From Impatiens glandulifera (Eukaryota; Streptophyta; Magnoliopsida; Ericales; Balsaminaceae), in the NCBI RefSeq assembly GCF_907164915.1, contig NC_061866.1, forward strand, positions 44,146,320 through 44,210,319: a stretch of 64,000 nucleotides of DNA, in the 5' to 3' direction. The translations under genes and the position numbers were made by a program. Under the pieces are notes generated by a model. The model ran no database searches and was not told the DNA's origin. It saw only the letters and a program-made list of their open reading frames with translations. This document shows positions 50,801 to 60,990 of the stretch, in pieces; position 1 is the stretch's first letter; every line of letters begins with the position of its first letter.

Positions 50801-51189
50801 TCTTCGTTGACCTGTTCATTAACTGTATTATTCATCTCCTGTATCGGATCGTTGAATTCCGGCACGGCATCCTCCGACTGATCATCGTCGTCATCATCAT
50901 CGTAGTCATCGGCATCTTCATCGACATCTTCATTAACCACTTGAGTAGTACGTCTCTTTTCTCCATGAAAATACCAATACTCATAATGAATATTTATTCC
51001 ATAAACGATGAGGTGAGTCTTCACTTCGTCTATTTCCATAAACGGCGTGTTCAAGCATTTCACGCAGGGACATTTCACAATTTGTCGGGATGTATTCCGA
51101 ACAGCATACTCGAGGAATTTGTCAACACCTTCCTCGTAATCTGGATGATCTCGACGTAAGGTCATCCAGCTTTTATCGGGTACTTCCAT
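47889..51189 (-). pseudogene. TNPD-like CACTA transposase (Transposase_21), one nonsense codon
   Basis: Exons 51,189-48,572, 48,500-48,446 and 48,371-47,889 join in phase to 1,051 residues. The chosen start gives MEVPDKSWMTLRRDHPDYEE, the usual N-terminal transposase-associated domain, with the CPCVKC zinc-ligand motif. A very acidic Asp run and the tnp2 domain follow (LGLSSDGFQPFANGKK, WPVILVPYNVSP, KGKFACPCCN, LRHNLDVMHIEKNICDSVLG), then DUF4218 (KSHDCHILLEYLIPLATRG, YPFEHYMGTMKRYLRN) and DUF4216 (VVLFKCKWFDTHSGELGVKV). One in-frame TGA at 50,248-50,250 (codon 314) stands where the family has Trp, within MMR-x-HKEGRVDSD. Both sides of the stop are open and in the same frame. It would be the catalytic protein of the element. 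Confidence 0.92.
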
Positions 51190-51239
51190 ATTTCTAATAA
51201 AATGGAAAACAACCCGCATTATTATTTACTTAAATTTGT

Positions 51240-52545
51240 CTAAATTAATTAGGCTTACATAATGTTAACATAATTTCTAACTAATCTATCATTATCCAAC
51301 CAAAATTCAATTTAATCTAATATTATAACCAAAATTACACATAAACAAACAATAATAAAACCTAACATAAATCTAACTTAAATCTAACATACATATATTC
51401 TAACATTATTTCATTCATACACATTTCAAAACCTATTTAAATTATAATTCAACATTATTTCATTCATACACATTTCAAACCTAATCTAATCTAACATAAT
51501 CTAACATAATCTAACATAAATCAAACATAATACCTAATCTAACATAATACCTAATCTAACATACTTCAAATCTAACATAAATCAAACATGAAACTAACCT
51601 AACCATATAATAAACCAACAAGAACTAACCTTGCACAAATAGAGCGACGAAGAAGAGCAGCGAATGTAGATCGACGGGCGGGCAGCGGGCGGCTGAAATT
51701 CCTAATCCAAACCTAATAACAATAACCAACATTAATATAACCAAATATTCAAACCAATAAATCTAATCAAATCAAACTCCAATCAAACTTCAATCTAACC
51801 AAAATCAAAATTTTAACCTAAAATTCTAACCTAAACTTCAATCATATCTAACCTAAATCAAACCTCAATTAAATAACAATCAAACCAACAAACATTCAAC
51901 CAAACATATATCAAATCAATCGAATAAAATAATCAATCCAAAACCTAAACTAACCAAAATCAAACCAAACATATATCAAATCAATCCAAGAAAATAATCA
52001 ATCCAAAACCTAAACTAACCAAAATCAAACATATTTTCAACCTAATCTAACATTATCTAACAAAATCATACAACCAAACTCAATATAACCTAAAACCAAA
52101 TCCAACAACCAATTACAAAAATCAAATCCAATACATAATCTAAACTAATCAATCTAACAATAATATAAACCTAATGTAACAATTCAATATAATTAATTCA
52201 AAATCAAACTAATATCACCTAAACTAACCAAAATCAACCAAATTTTCAACCCAATCAAACAAATATAACCTAAAATCAAACAAATAACCTAAAATCAAAC
52301 AAATAACCTAATATCAAACAAAATACCTAACATAAAAATCTAACAAAAATCTAACAAATATCTAACAATAATCTAACCTAATTACAACAATCTAACAAAA
52401 ATCTAACTTCAATCTAACCTAATTTCAAAAATCTAACAATAATCTAACCTAATCTGAAAAATCTAACAAGAATCTAAAATTAATCTAACCTAATTGCAAC
52501 AATCTAACACTAATCTAACCTACTTTCAAAATAAAACCCTAAACT
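51240..52545. repeat. G-poor, CTAAC/CAAAT-rich tract upstream of TNPD (probable leader introns)
   Basis: On the plus strand this 1.3 kb is almost free of G, with endless AATCTAAC and ATCAAAC words; on the transcribed minus strand it is therefore nearly C-free and T-rich. It is interrupted by a GC-rich patch at about 51,630-51,695. Both GC-rich blocks (51,630 and 52,550) end in minus-strand GCAAG|GTTAG, a good splice donor, so the tract probably corresponds to introns in a 5' leader of the TNPD transcript. Confidence 0.6.
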
Positions 52546-52546
52546 A

Positions 52547-52800
52547 ACCTTGCAGGGCGGCGGCGGCAGAGATTCTTCAAGTTTCGGCGGCGGCGGCAAA
52601 GGGCGATTCTTCAACAGCTTCGGTGGTCTTTGGCAGGGCGGCGGCGCAAGGTGTTCGGCATGGCGGCGGCGCAAGATGTTCGGCAGGGAGTAGGCGCGGC
52701 GTGTCTTGTTCGTCGGGGAGAGAGAAGAGGGCGGCGGAGATGAGAGGAGAAGAGAGAAATGAAATCGAGAAAAAGAAGAGGAAGAGGCGCGATTTTTTAA
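52547..52800 (-). other. GC-rich putative first exon / leader of the CACTA transcripts
   Basis: A GGCGGCGGC-rich block between the repeat array and the G-poor tract, ending at 52,547 with a minus-strand donor GTTAG. A minus-strand open frame (52,851-52,510) is Ser/Pro/Arg-rich with no known domain. I read the block as transcribed leader rather than protein, by position. Confidence 0.4.
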
Positions 52801-52804
52801 TTTT

Positions 52805-53605
52805 ATGATGTCATTTCCGAGAGTTGTATATAGAACTCTCGGTTTTACCATTATTAAAACCCGAGAGTTGTGTATAAAACTCCCGGTTTTACCCTTATAG
52901 AACCCGAGAGTTTTATATACAACTCTCGGTTTTACCCTTATTAAAACCCGAGGGTTTCATGTATAACTCTCGGTTTTTAATGTTCAAATTCCGAGAGCTT
53001 TAATATAACTCTCGGTTTTTAATGTTTAAGTAAATTTTTAGAATTAAATTTAAATACACAAAAACGAGAGGCTTTGGTAAATCTTTCGTTTTTTATGCAT
53101 ATTTCCGAAAGTTATATATTTAACTTTCGGTTTTACAACATGAGAACTTGTTAAATTATTTGGATTCTCACTTTCTAATAACGTTGAACAACATTAATTT
53201 AACACATTTGATATCCTTAAAACATTTCCCAATCCATATGATCAAACATTACACAAATACATAGGATAATCAAACATAAACATTCATATACACTTCTATA
53301 TAGAATCAAACACATTCATAAACATTTTAACATTAAAGACAATTTAAATTTTTAAAATAAAAACACACACTTGATTATATTACTTAGGAGTCTAGATTGG
53401 AAGGTAGAAAACCAATGAATTTAACAATTTTGTGAAATGATAATTCCGAAAGTTATATAATTAACTTTCGGAAATATCCATCAAAACCGAAGTGTTTATA
53501 TAAAACCCTCGTTCTTGAGAAATGTAAAATCCGAAAGTTTATAGAAAACTTTCGGTTTTGATGGTTATTTCCGAAAGTTAATTATATAACTTTCGGAATT
53601 AGCAC
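52805..53605. repeat. Internal hairpin-repeat arrays of the CACTA element
   Basis: 52,805-53,150 has alternating CCGAGAGTT / AACTCTCGG units. 53,440-53,605 has CCGAAAGTT / AACTTTCGG units. Between them is AT-rich spacer, of which a related version recurs at about 53,620-53,880 (TAATTTACCACATTTGATGT, CACAATCCATATGATCAAAC), so array plus spacer was duplicated. Confidence 0.8.
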
Positions 53606-53904
53606 TTGACAAATGGTTAAATTCTTTGGTTTTTCACCTTCTAATGACCTATAACAATATTAATTTACCACATTTGATGTATTAAAAATATTGCACAATC
53701 CATATGATCAAACATTACCTACATTCATAAGATAATCAAACATGAACATTCATATAGACTTCTCTATAATAATCAAACACAATCATAAATATGTGAACAT
53801 GAAACACAATATTAATTTTTAAAATACAACACGAAATTGATTATATTAGTTAGAAGTTAAGATTAGTGGGTTAAAAACAAAATAATTGAACAAACTAGGT
53901 AGTG

Positions 53905-54940
53905 TTAAAACCGAAAGTTATAAAATTAACTTTCGGTTTTGATGTATATTTGCGAAGGTTTTAAATATATCTCTCGGTCTTGACCTTGATCAGGAGTTTT
54001 TTGGAATTGTTAAAACCGAAGGTTTATTTGAAAACCTTCGGTTTTTACCCTTCCCCATACTTAGAAAATTTTCAGATTTTTTTAATGTAAGGTCAAAACC
54101 GAAGGTTTATTTGAAAACCTTCGGTTTTTACCCTTCCCATACTTAGAAAAATATCTGATTTTTTTAATGTAAGGTCAAAACCGAAGGTTTATTTGAAAAC
54201 CTTCGGTTTTTACCCTTCCCCATACTTAGAAAAATATCTGATTTTTTTAATGTAAGGTCAAAACCGAAGGTTTATTTGAAAACCTTCGGTTTTTACCCTT
54301 CCCCATACTTAGAAAAATATCTGATTTTTTTAATGTAAGGTCAAAACCGAAGGTTTATTTGAAAACCTTCGGTTTTTACCCTTCCTCATACTTAGAAAAA
54401 TATCTGATTTTTTTAATGTAAGGTCAAAACCGAAGGTTTATTTGAAAACCTTCGGTTTTTACCCTTCCCCATACTTAGAAAAATATCTGATTTTTTTAAT
54501 GTAAGGTCAAAACCAAAGGTTTATTTGAAAACCTTCGGTTTTTACCCTTCCCCATACTTAGAAAAATATCTGTTTTTTTAATGTAAGGTCAAAACCGAAG
54601 GTTTATTTGAAAACCTTCGGTTTTTACCCTTCCCCATACTTAGAAAAATATCTGATTTTTTTAATGTAAGGTCAAAACCGAAGGTTTATTTGAAAACCTT
54701 CGGTTTTTACCCTTCCCCATACTTAGAAAAATATCTGATTTTTTAAATGTAAGGTCAAAACCGAAGGTTTATTTGAAAACCTTCGGTTTTTACCCTTCCC
54801 CATACTTAGAAAAATATCTGATTTTTTTAATGTAAGGTCAAAACCGAAGGTTTATTTGAAAACCTTCGGTTTTTACCTCAAGATTTTTAAAAAAAATGGG
54901 TCAAAACCGAAGGTTTTCAAATAAACTTTCGGTTTTGGCG
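53905..54940. repeat. Hairpin array with eleven ~83-bp tandem units
   Basis: From 54,012 to about 54,900 a unit is repeated 11 times at 82-83 bp spacing (unit starts near 54,012, 54,095, 54,177, 54,260, 54,343, 54,426, 54,509, 54,591, 54,674, 54,757, 54,840). Each holds a near-perfect hairpin AAAACCGAAGGTTT / AAAACCTTCGGTTTT and the spacer CCCTTCCCCATACTTAGAAA. Copies are almost identical, which points to recent expansion. Less regular units flank it on both sides. Confidence 0.95.
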
Positions 54941-55094
54941 ATGCGGTTTTTTTTAAAAAAAAGATGAAAAGTCAACAAAAACATAATTATTTAAAACATA
55001 TTAAACCAAACCAAACAAACATAATAACAATAATTCATAAATATTAAAACATAACTGTCATAAACCCATAATAAATCCATAATAAATCTAGAAA

Positions 55095-55391
55095 TTAATT
55101 ATTAGATGGGGTGGAAGGAGGGGGTGGTTGATTCAGTCGACTCCTCAACAAGACAAGTTCCTGTTCGAGATTCTCTAATCTCTGAGACATTTCGGCCCGG
55201 TCCGCTTTGATTTCACTGAGCAAACGACCTCTTTCGGCATCCCTTAATCGGATTTGTTCCATTTCCAGCGTCATCTTTCTGACCTCTTCCTCACGTGCCG
55301 CAATTTCTGATTGTGTTATCAGATTCTGGTAACACGGATGCAGTTTCTCCGGTGTACGCCGAAGTCTCTTCCATGTCGAATCATCACCCAT
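55095..55391 (-). CDS. Small TNPA-like coiled-coil protein of the CACTA element (98 aa)
   Basis: A single intact exon. The N-terminus MGDDSTWKRLRRTPEKL ... CYQNLITQSE closely parallels the TNPA N-terminus (TWKSMRKTPKKL ... SYQNLLAQSE). It goes directly into a charged heptad-like coiled coil (about residues 30-86) and a proline tail QPPPPSTP like the TNPA tail QQPPPPPTS. The acidic and Transposase_24 parts of TNPA are missing. Upstream on the same strand an AG acceptor near 55,398, a donor CTTCAG|GTAATTTG near 55,545 and a GC-rich block (55,546-55,620) suggest a spliced leader and its own promoter facing inward from the right end. Function is unknown; a role as TNPA partner or competitor is inference. 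Confidence 0.75.
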   Translation of the reverse strand: MGDDSTWKRLRRTPEKLHPCYQNLITQSEIAAREEEVRKMTLEMEQIRLRDAERGRLLSEIKADRAEMSQRLENLEQELVLLRSRLNQPPPPSTPSNN

Positions 55392-55659
55392 ATCCTAAAT
55401 GCATTTCAGATATATGTATATATATATATATTAATCAAACAAAATAACGTAAACTAACATAAATCTAGATCTATAATATATATATAAACTTAAGAAATCT
55501 AAATCTTACAATAAACAAAACAAAAAAACCAAATCAAACAAATTACCTGAAGAGAGGAGAAGAACCCGCGGCTTGGAGGAGGCAGGCGGCGGCGGAGGCG
55601 GAAGAGAGAGAAAGGAGAGAAGCGGAATGAAAAAGAGAAGGGTTAGGGTTTGTATTTAT

Positions 55660-56110
55660 AGAGGTTGAGGCCGAAGGTTTTATAAAACTTTCGGTTTTGA
55701 TATTAGTCAAAACCGAGGGTTTATTAAAAAACCTTCGGAAAAAACCATTTCAAAATTTAGAATTTTTTTTATTTGAGCAAAACCGAAGGTTCTTTGTAAA
55801 ACTTTCGGAAATGAAATTTTCAAAAAAGGCAAAACCGAAGGTTTTTTGAATAACCTTCGTAATTAAAAAACCCAGGGATTTCAAAACCGAAGGTTTTTAC
55901 AAAAACTTTCGCAATTAACCCACATCCAACACTTAGAATTTTTTTGGGTTTTTTGGGAAGGTAAAAACCGAAAGTTCTTTGTAGAACTTTCGGTAATAAT
56001 GAATAAACCCAAAGGTTTTACACCCCACTCGGAATCTATTTTTAATCCCGAAGGATTTGTTCCTCTCGGTAGTATTTAGGAGAGGTTTACAAAACCTTCG
56101 GAAAAAACCG
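55660..56110. repeat. Right subterminal repeat array of the CACTA element
   Basis: Irregularly spaced AAAACCGAAGGTTT / AACCTTCGG and AACTTTCGG units up to within ~30 bp of the right end. The motif here is mostly GAAGG rather than the GAGAG of the left end. Confidence 0.85.
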
Positions 56111-56137
56111 TCGCTAAAGGCCCTTTTTTTACTAGTG

Positions 56138-56308
56138 GATATTGATTGTCATGTGGTAAGAAATAAATACAAATCTGGTTTTATTTCACTAACACATGTA
56201 TCATTTAGTATGCAGATTGCAGATATTTTTATCAAGTCATTTGTAACGAATCATTTTTTGGATCTTCGACACAAGCTACAACTACAAGATTTTCATCTTG
56301 AAGGGGAG
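56138..56308 (+). pseudogene. Copia element 2 RNase H end (right part) and polypurine tract
   Basis: It resumes the RNase H reading after the CACTA insert (DIDCHVVRNKYKSGF, MQIADIFIKSFVTNHFLDLR) and ends with the polypurine tract AAGGGGAG at 56,301-56,308, immediately before the 3' LTR. Confidence 0.92.
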
Positions 56309-56652
56309 TGTAGAACAAATGTAAAAATAATTCAATATTTAGTTATTAATTTGTTAAAGACTTAGTTATGATCATGTTAGATAGTTAAGCTAAGTTGTTA
56401 TAACCATATTTGTATTAAGTAGTATTAATTATAAAGGTTTAAGTATAATTTGTACCTATATAATTAGTTGAGATACTTATTTAGAATAGGTGGGAATTTT
56501 TTTTACCTATATTGGACTTGTGATGCTATTAATATGGAATAAAATATCACAAATCCCTTTACGAGTTTTTCTCTCAATTTTGTGTTCTTCATTTCTCTCA
56601 AAATTCTCTCTACAAATTATTCATATCTCTTCTTGATTCAACGATTCGCACA
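56309..56652 (+). repeat. 3' LTR of copia element 2
   Basis: It starts TGTAGAACAAATG and ends ...CGATTCGCACA; 344 bp. It matches the 5' LTR at 40,778-41,147. No 5-bp duplication is visible: AGTCT precedes the 5' LTR and TGTGC follows this one. Confidence 0.9.
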
Positions 56653-56876
56653 TGTGCATCTCTTTGTAATTCTGACTTTAAGTAGAAAACAGTATTATGT
56701 GATTTTAAAATTTGGTAGCCACACTAAATTGTGTTCCATATTACTAATTTCTTTCGAGGGGTGATTCATTTGTCATGTTATATATTCTATTTAGCTCACA
56801 ATCATAAGAAATCCATATTTTCGATGACTTCTCAATATTAAAAGACAAATTGTCTTTGGTTAATCTACACAAGGTG

Positions 56877-57450
56877 ATGGAGTACGAAGTGAACGAAGTA
56901 GAAATTGTGTTATCTTCTCACTTTATAGCTTCAAGAAGATCCAGATATATGAAAAGTATCTGAAAGGTCAAGCGAGGAATAGACACTAGATCAACATTCG
57001 GATGAGCCTAATTGTGAGTACACTTTTAATCCTTTCACTTTACTCATTATAAGATTTCTCTCTTTTCCCTTTATTTGAATTCCCCTAAAATTTCAACTCC
57101 GGGTACATTTGAAAAGTTTCTCAACATGCAAGAATGCATTATTAAGCTGGTTCTTCAATATTTAGGCTCCATATTGATACAATTTGTTGTTGTATTCTTG
57201 GGAAGATGTGAATATAACAACACCACCTTTTATGCACTTGGCCAAAAGAATCTGTGATATTATTTATTATGAGGTATGATGATAATCTGAATGTTGTTTG
57301 ATAAGTACACATGATTATTTTCTAGTGTTAATTCAGTATTCCATTTATTATGACATGCAGGCTCCCTATTATGACCTGAGGACAAACCTTAGATATGCGA
57401 ATACAAATGTGTTCAAGTAGATAAGAGTGCTTCCTAATGAGTATATTTAT
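56877..57450 (+). pseudogene. IES6/INO80C-like (YL1_C domain) pseudogene
   Basis: Three exon-like pieces with introns kept. 56,877-57,013 reads MEYEVNEVEIVLSSHF and, after a 1-bp shift, FKKIQIYEKYLKGQAR, as in the family N-terminus. 57,211-57,273 reads NITTPPFMHLAKRICDIIYY then E, followed by GT. 57,361-about 57,447 reads APYYDLRTNLRYANTNVFK, stop, IRVLPNEYI. In-frame stops (TAG 56,987-56,989 and 57,418-57,420) and the frameshift show that it is dead. The live family member is a small subunit of the INO80 chromatin remodeller. Retained introns show that it came from DNA-level duplication. Confidence 0.8.
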
Positions 57451-59264
57451 GTAAGAAAAATGGTAATGAATCAACCAAAATTGATTCTGAGGGGACTTCT
57501 CTCACTTCTTGAGCAGACAAAGGCATAAACAAGAGGAAGAATAGTCCTCGTGAAGCAAATAAGAGAAAAGGGAAATGTTCAATCTCTTTGGAAAATGTGA
57601 GGAGAGTTCAAATTACTCAAATGATGGATAAGATACTAATATTGAAGTTAGAAAAACAATTCGGGTTAAAAGAAAAAGGAATGAAGTGAAGGAAAGTCAT
57701 GGGATGATTGAGTTGTGGATCGATGACTATGAGTAGGCATTGTAGAGAGTTTATTTTTCCATGAATCCTACACCACATTTCTGGAAGAAGGTTGTTAAGT
57801 TGATAATTTTCTCTTCTCTGTACCTTTTTGGTTTGATAAATTAAAATGAAGCATTGAATACTGAATTTTAAGACATTCCAATTTCAGCTTATTTTGCCAT
57901 GAAGTCTACACCCTATTTTTGGAAGAGGATGCTAAGCTGATAATTTTCTCTTCTTTACACTTTTTTGTTTAAACATATTTTCCTATTTATTATGATAAGA
58001 ATATGAAAGGATATATATAGTTACATACTCCTTTTTTATATAATTATATATTTTACTAACAAAGTTAAGATTAGGTAATCACATTTCTTCTAATATTTTT
58101 ACATGTTTTTTTATTATTTATATGACTTTTTTGTGTGCTTTTGTAGGGTCAATTTTTATAAACTTAGTATTTTTAAACAATTGCATCGTAAACAATAAAC
58201 AACATTCTTGAATGAGTTGTCAATGGAAACATAAAAACTTACCGGACACTCTCGGTGAGTAAGTTTATATTTTTGTTGGTTATTGGCATTGTTTTTTTAG
58301 CTTTTATATGGAATATATATATATATATATAGTTAACATGTCAATTTCCTTCTAAATTGGGTTATAGTTGTGTTATTGGCTTGGAAGTTTTATGCAAGAG
58401 ATTGATCTTTTTTATGATATATGTTTGGATATCTTAAATTACACTATTAAAGTTAGAAATTTATTTTTGATTACAGATTGTATAATATTGTCTTTCAATT
58501 CTTATATATGGTATTTTAGCATTACAACATAGCTCATGATGAATAATCTTTTTCAACTTAAATTTTTATTTTATATTTGATAGTATTGAATTAAATCAAA
58601 TCAATGATACAATTAGTTTTCAATCGGTGTTGTGACAAAATAGAAATATTTACTTTTACTATAGTGTAAGTTATTTGGTATTTCTTCTATTATTATTATA
58701 TTAAAATTTTAAGTTGCCTTTTAAAATTTGAAGAATGATTAGATGTTAACAAAAATACATTAGAAAGAGATGATTATTTGTTAATGAAATTTTAAAATGA
58801 CTAGATATTAACATTTTTTAAACATTTAATAACGCTTAAAATAAGGTTTAACATCAAATAAAACTAAATTACTCGGGTGTTATTAATTTTTTTTTAAGTT
58901 CAATTTTCATTCTATGTAAAAAATATACTTTACTTTTTTTCGGCACTAAATGACACAACCTATACACTTTTTACTTAAAATTGTAACATTTAAAATGTTA
59001 TTCAAAAAGTTTACATTAAAATTATTTTTATATTTTTTCATTTATATTTGATATCTACAAAAATAAATAAATAAATAATAATTACCCTATCAAGCTCTAT
59101 ATAAATATAAAAAAACAACATTATTGAATATTATAATTATAATTAAGCTTTTTTCAGATAATTAAGTATGAGAGGATTAATGTATGCTTATTTTATTTTT
59201 GTAACGTTATGTTATTCAATATAATGAATTGATAACAATTACATATAAAATCTTATATCATAGG
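57451..59264. other. Intergenic DNA with a ~65-bp repeated phrase
   Basis: No supported gene. At about 57,758-57,823 and 57,896-57,962 a phrase of the type CCATGAA-CCTACACC ... TTGATAATTTTCTCTTCT is repeated. A (TA)n run lies at about 58,315-58,332. Confidence 0.5.
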
Positions 59265-60990
59265 TGTAACACCCGTGACTCCTAAATTACCTAGACCGAG
59301 TGAGAGATATTTGAAACGTGAACATAAATAACGAAAAACAGTAATATATGCGGAAACGTTTTGTCATTTATAAAAAGTGGTTTTACAAAATTTCGGTTTA
59401 TAAAAATAAGACATGGTCCTTGGCTTACAAAAATACCAAGATAGGGTCTTTTACTACAAAAATATAGTCTTTTAATAATAGACCCAACAAAGGACTCGGT
59501 CTTCTGTCTTTGTCCCTCCTTTCACACACATCCTTGCACCTTGCCCAACTCCAAGCCTCCCTTCAATTGTCATAAAAAGACTATAGTTGTGTACCTACAC
59601 CACACAAGCATTGTGAGTCTAAAGACCCAGCAAGTTATAAAAAAGATTTATAGAAAACACTTTTAAAAGCTTCTTTGGATCCATATGCTGGTTTATAAAG
59701 TATATCATCATTTGTGAAAGTACAATAAGATCTTGAGCACATATTGGCCTTTTACTATTCAGAGTTGATCCTGAAAGTTAGGAATTCGATTTTGAGCACA
59801 TATTTGAAAAGGCACTCTTTGGAGTCTATCCCTAAAGTCTACAACCTGGGTTGACACTTGTCTGCGTGGGTATGATCTTCCAGAGCTCATCCCCGAAGTC
59901 CAGTCCCAATAGAACTCCGCATATATTTTGGAATCAGACTACCAAATCTCATCCTGAGTAGCCCTCTTCCCATACCGTCAATTCTCATACATCATTATTC
60001 ATAATGATTCCATAAAATATTTCATACTTTGGAAAACATATAATTCTTTTGAAAACAGATCATTCTTTAGAAAAGAGATTGTACTTTGGAAAACAGATTG
60101 TCCTTTGAAAAAGATATGGTACTTTGGAAAATATATTGTCCTTTAAAAAACAAATTATCCTTTGGATACATATCATACTTGATTCATCAATAAAGATATG
60201 AATATGCAATGAAATCATGCTATAAAAATAATATGCATAATTTATAGAATATACATGAATTATATAAGCATGTGTGGATTTTTAAAGAGTGATATAGAAA
60301 GGTTTTCTTGCCTTATACTTTGAAACTGCTAAGGTTTGATCTTGCTATGAAGGTTGGTTGTTCTTCAAGACTTCTAGCGGATGTCTTATTATTCTTAGTG
60401 AAGAGGGAAAATTGATTGATATTAATTAATAAATCCATGGTGAAGTAAATAAATATAAAGAGTCAAGGTCGGTTGAGGAAAAAAGTTGGTCATTGGCTTC
60501 ACAAGCATGGGATGAATAATATTATAATGAAAAGGGTTGGTCACCTGTTGGTCATAGCATGGGATGGATAAATAGATGATGAAGAGGGCTTGTCACCTAC
60601 TGGTCATAAACATGAGATGGATAAATAGGTGATGAAGAGGGTTTGTCACATGCTTGTCATAGACATGGGTTTAATAAAAAGGTTGGTCATCTGCTTGTCA
60701 TCAGTTGTGATTAATAAAAAGGTGATGAAGAGAGTTGATCACCGACTTGTCATAGGAATGAGTTTAATAAAAATGGCTGGTCACGTGCTTGTCATAGCAT
60801 GGTTTGGATGAAGAATGAGGTGGCTAAGCACGAGGTGGATAAGCATGATGTGACAGAAGTATGGGATGGTTTGAAGCACGAGTTAGAAAAATATAATCGG
60901 TCGGACCCCTCCATTATGGCATAATTCTAATTTGTATGAATGTTAAAAATTCGTTTAAAATTTTTTCGTACAACGTAGGTATCCTACTAG
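59265..60990. repeat. LTR-like sequence with degenerate internal tandem repeats
   Basis: It starts TGTAACACCCGTGACTCC, a start often seen in gypsy LTRs. About 60,040-60,170 has short repeats of TACTTTGGAAAACAGATTGT type. About 60,530-60,800 has a degenerate ~65-bp unit with GGTTGGTCACCTGCTTGTCA and GATGAAGAGGG. The minus or plus open frame at 60,629-60,811 is generated by these repeats. Neither the right terminus nor a duplication was found, so solo LTR is a guess. Confidence 0.4.

Larger units (their letters stand above)
45080..56137 (-). mobile_element. 11,058-bp CACTA (EnSpm) transposon with TNPD- and TNPA-like genes
   Basis: The left end is CACTGGTGAAAAAGG at 45,080. The right end reverse-complemented is CACTAGTAAAAAAAGG (ending 56,137). 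A perfect 3-bp duplication GAT lies at 45,077-45,079 and 56,138-56,140. Removing the insert and one GAT rejoins the copia RNase H reading (KHID | IDCHVVR). Inside, all genes run on the minus strand: the small coiled-coil gene near the right end, then TNPD-like, then TNPA-like. Five blocks of CCGAGAG / CCGAAGG hairpin repeats occupy the ends and the interior. Each main gene appears to carry a single nonsense mutation, so the element was autonomous recently in evolutionary terms. Confidence 0.97.

Noticed and set aside
49623..51159. Open frames opposite or overlapping TNPD (both strands)
   Set aside because: Shadows of the TNPD coding sequence.
51300..52545. Telomere-like repeat (CTAAC words)
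   Set aside because: The plant telomere unit CCCTAAA is not repeated; the words are irregular low-complexity sequence.
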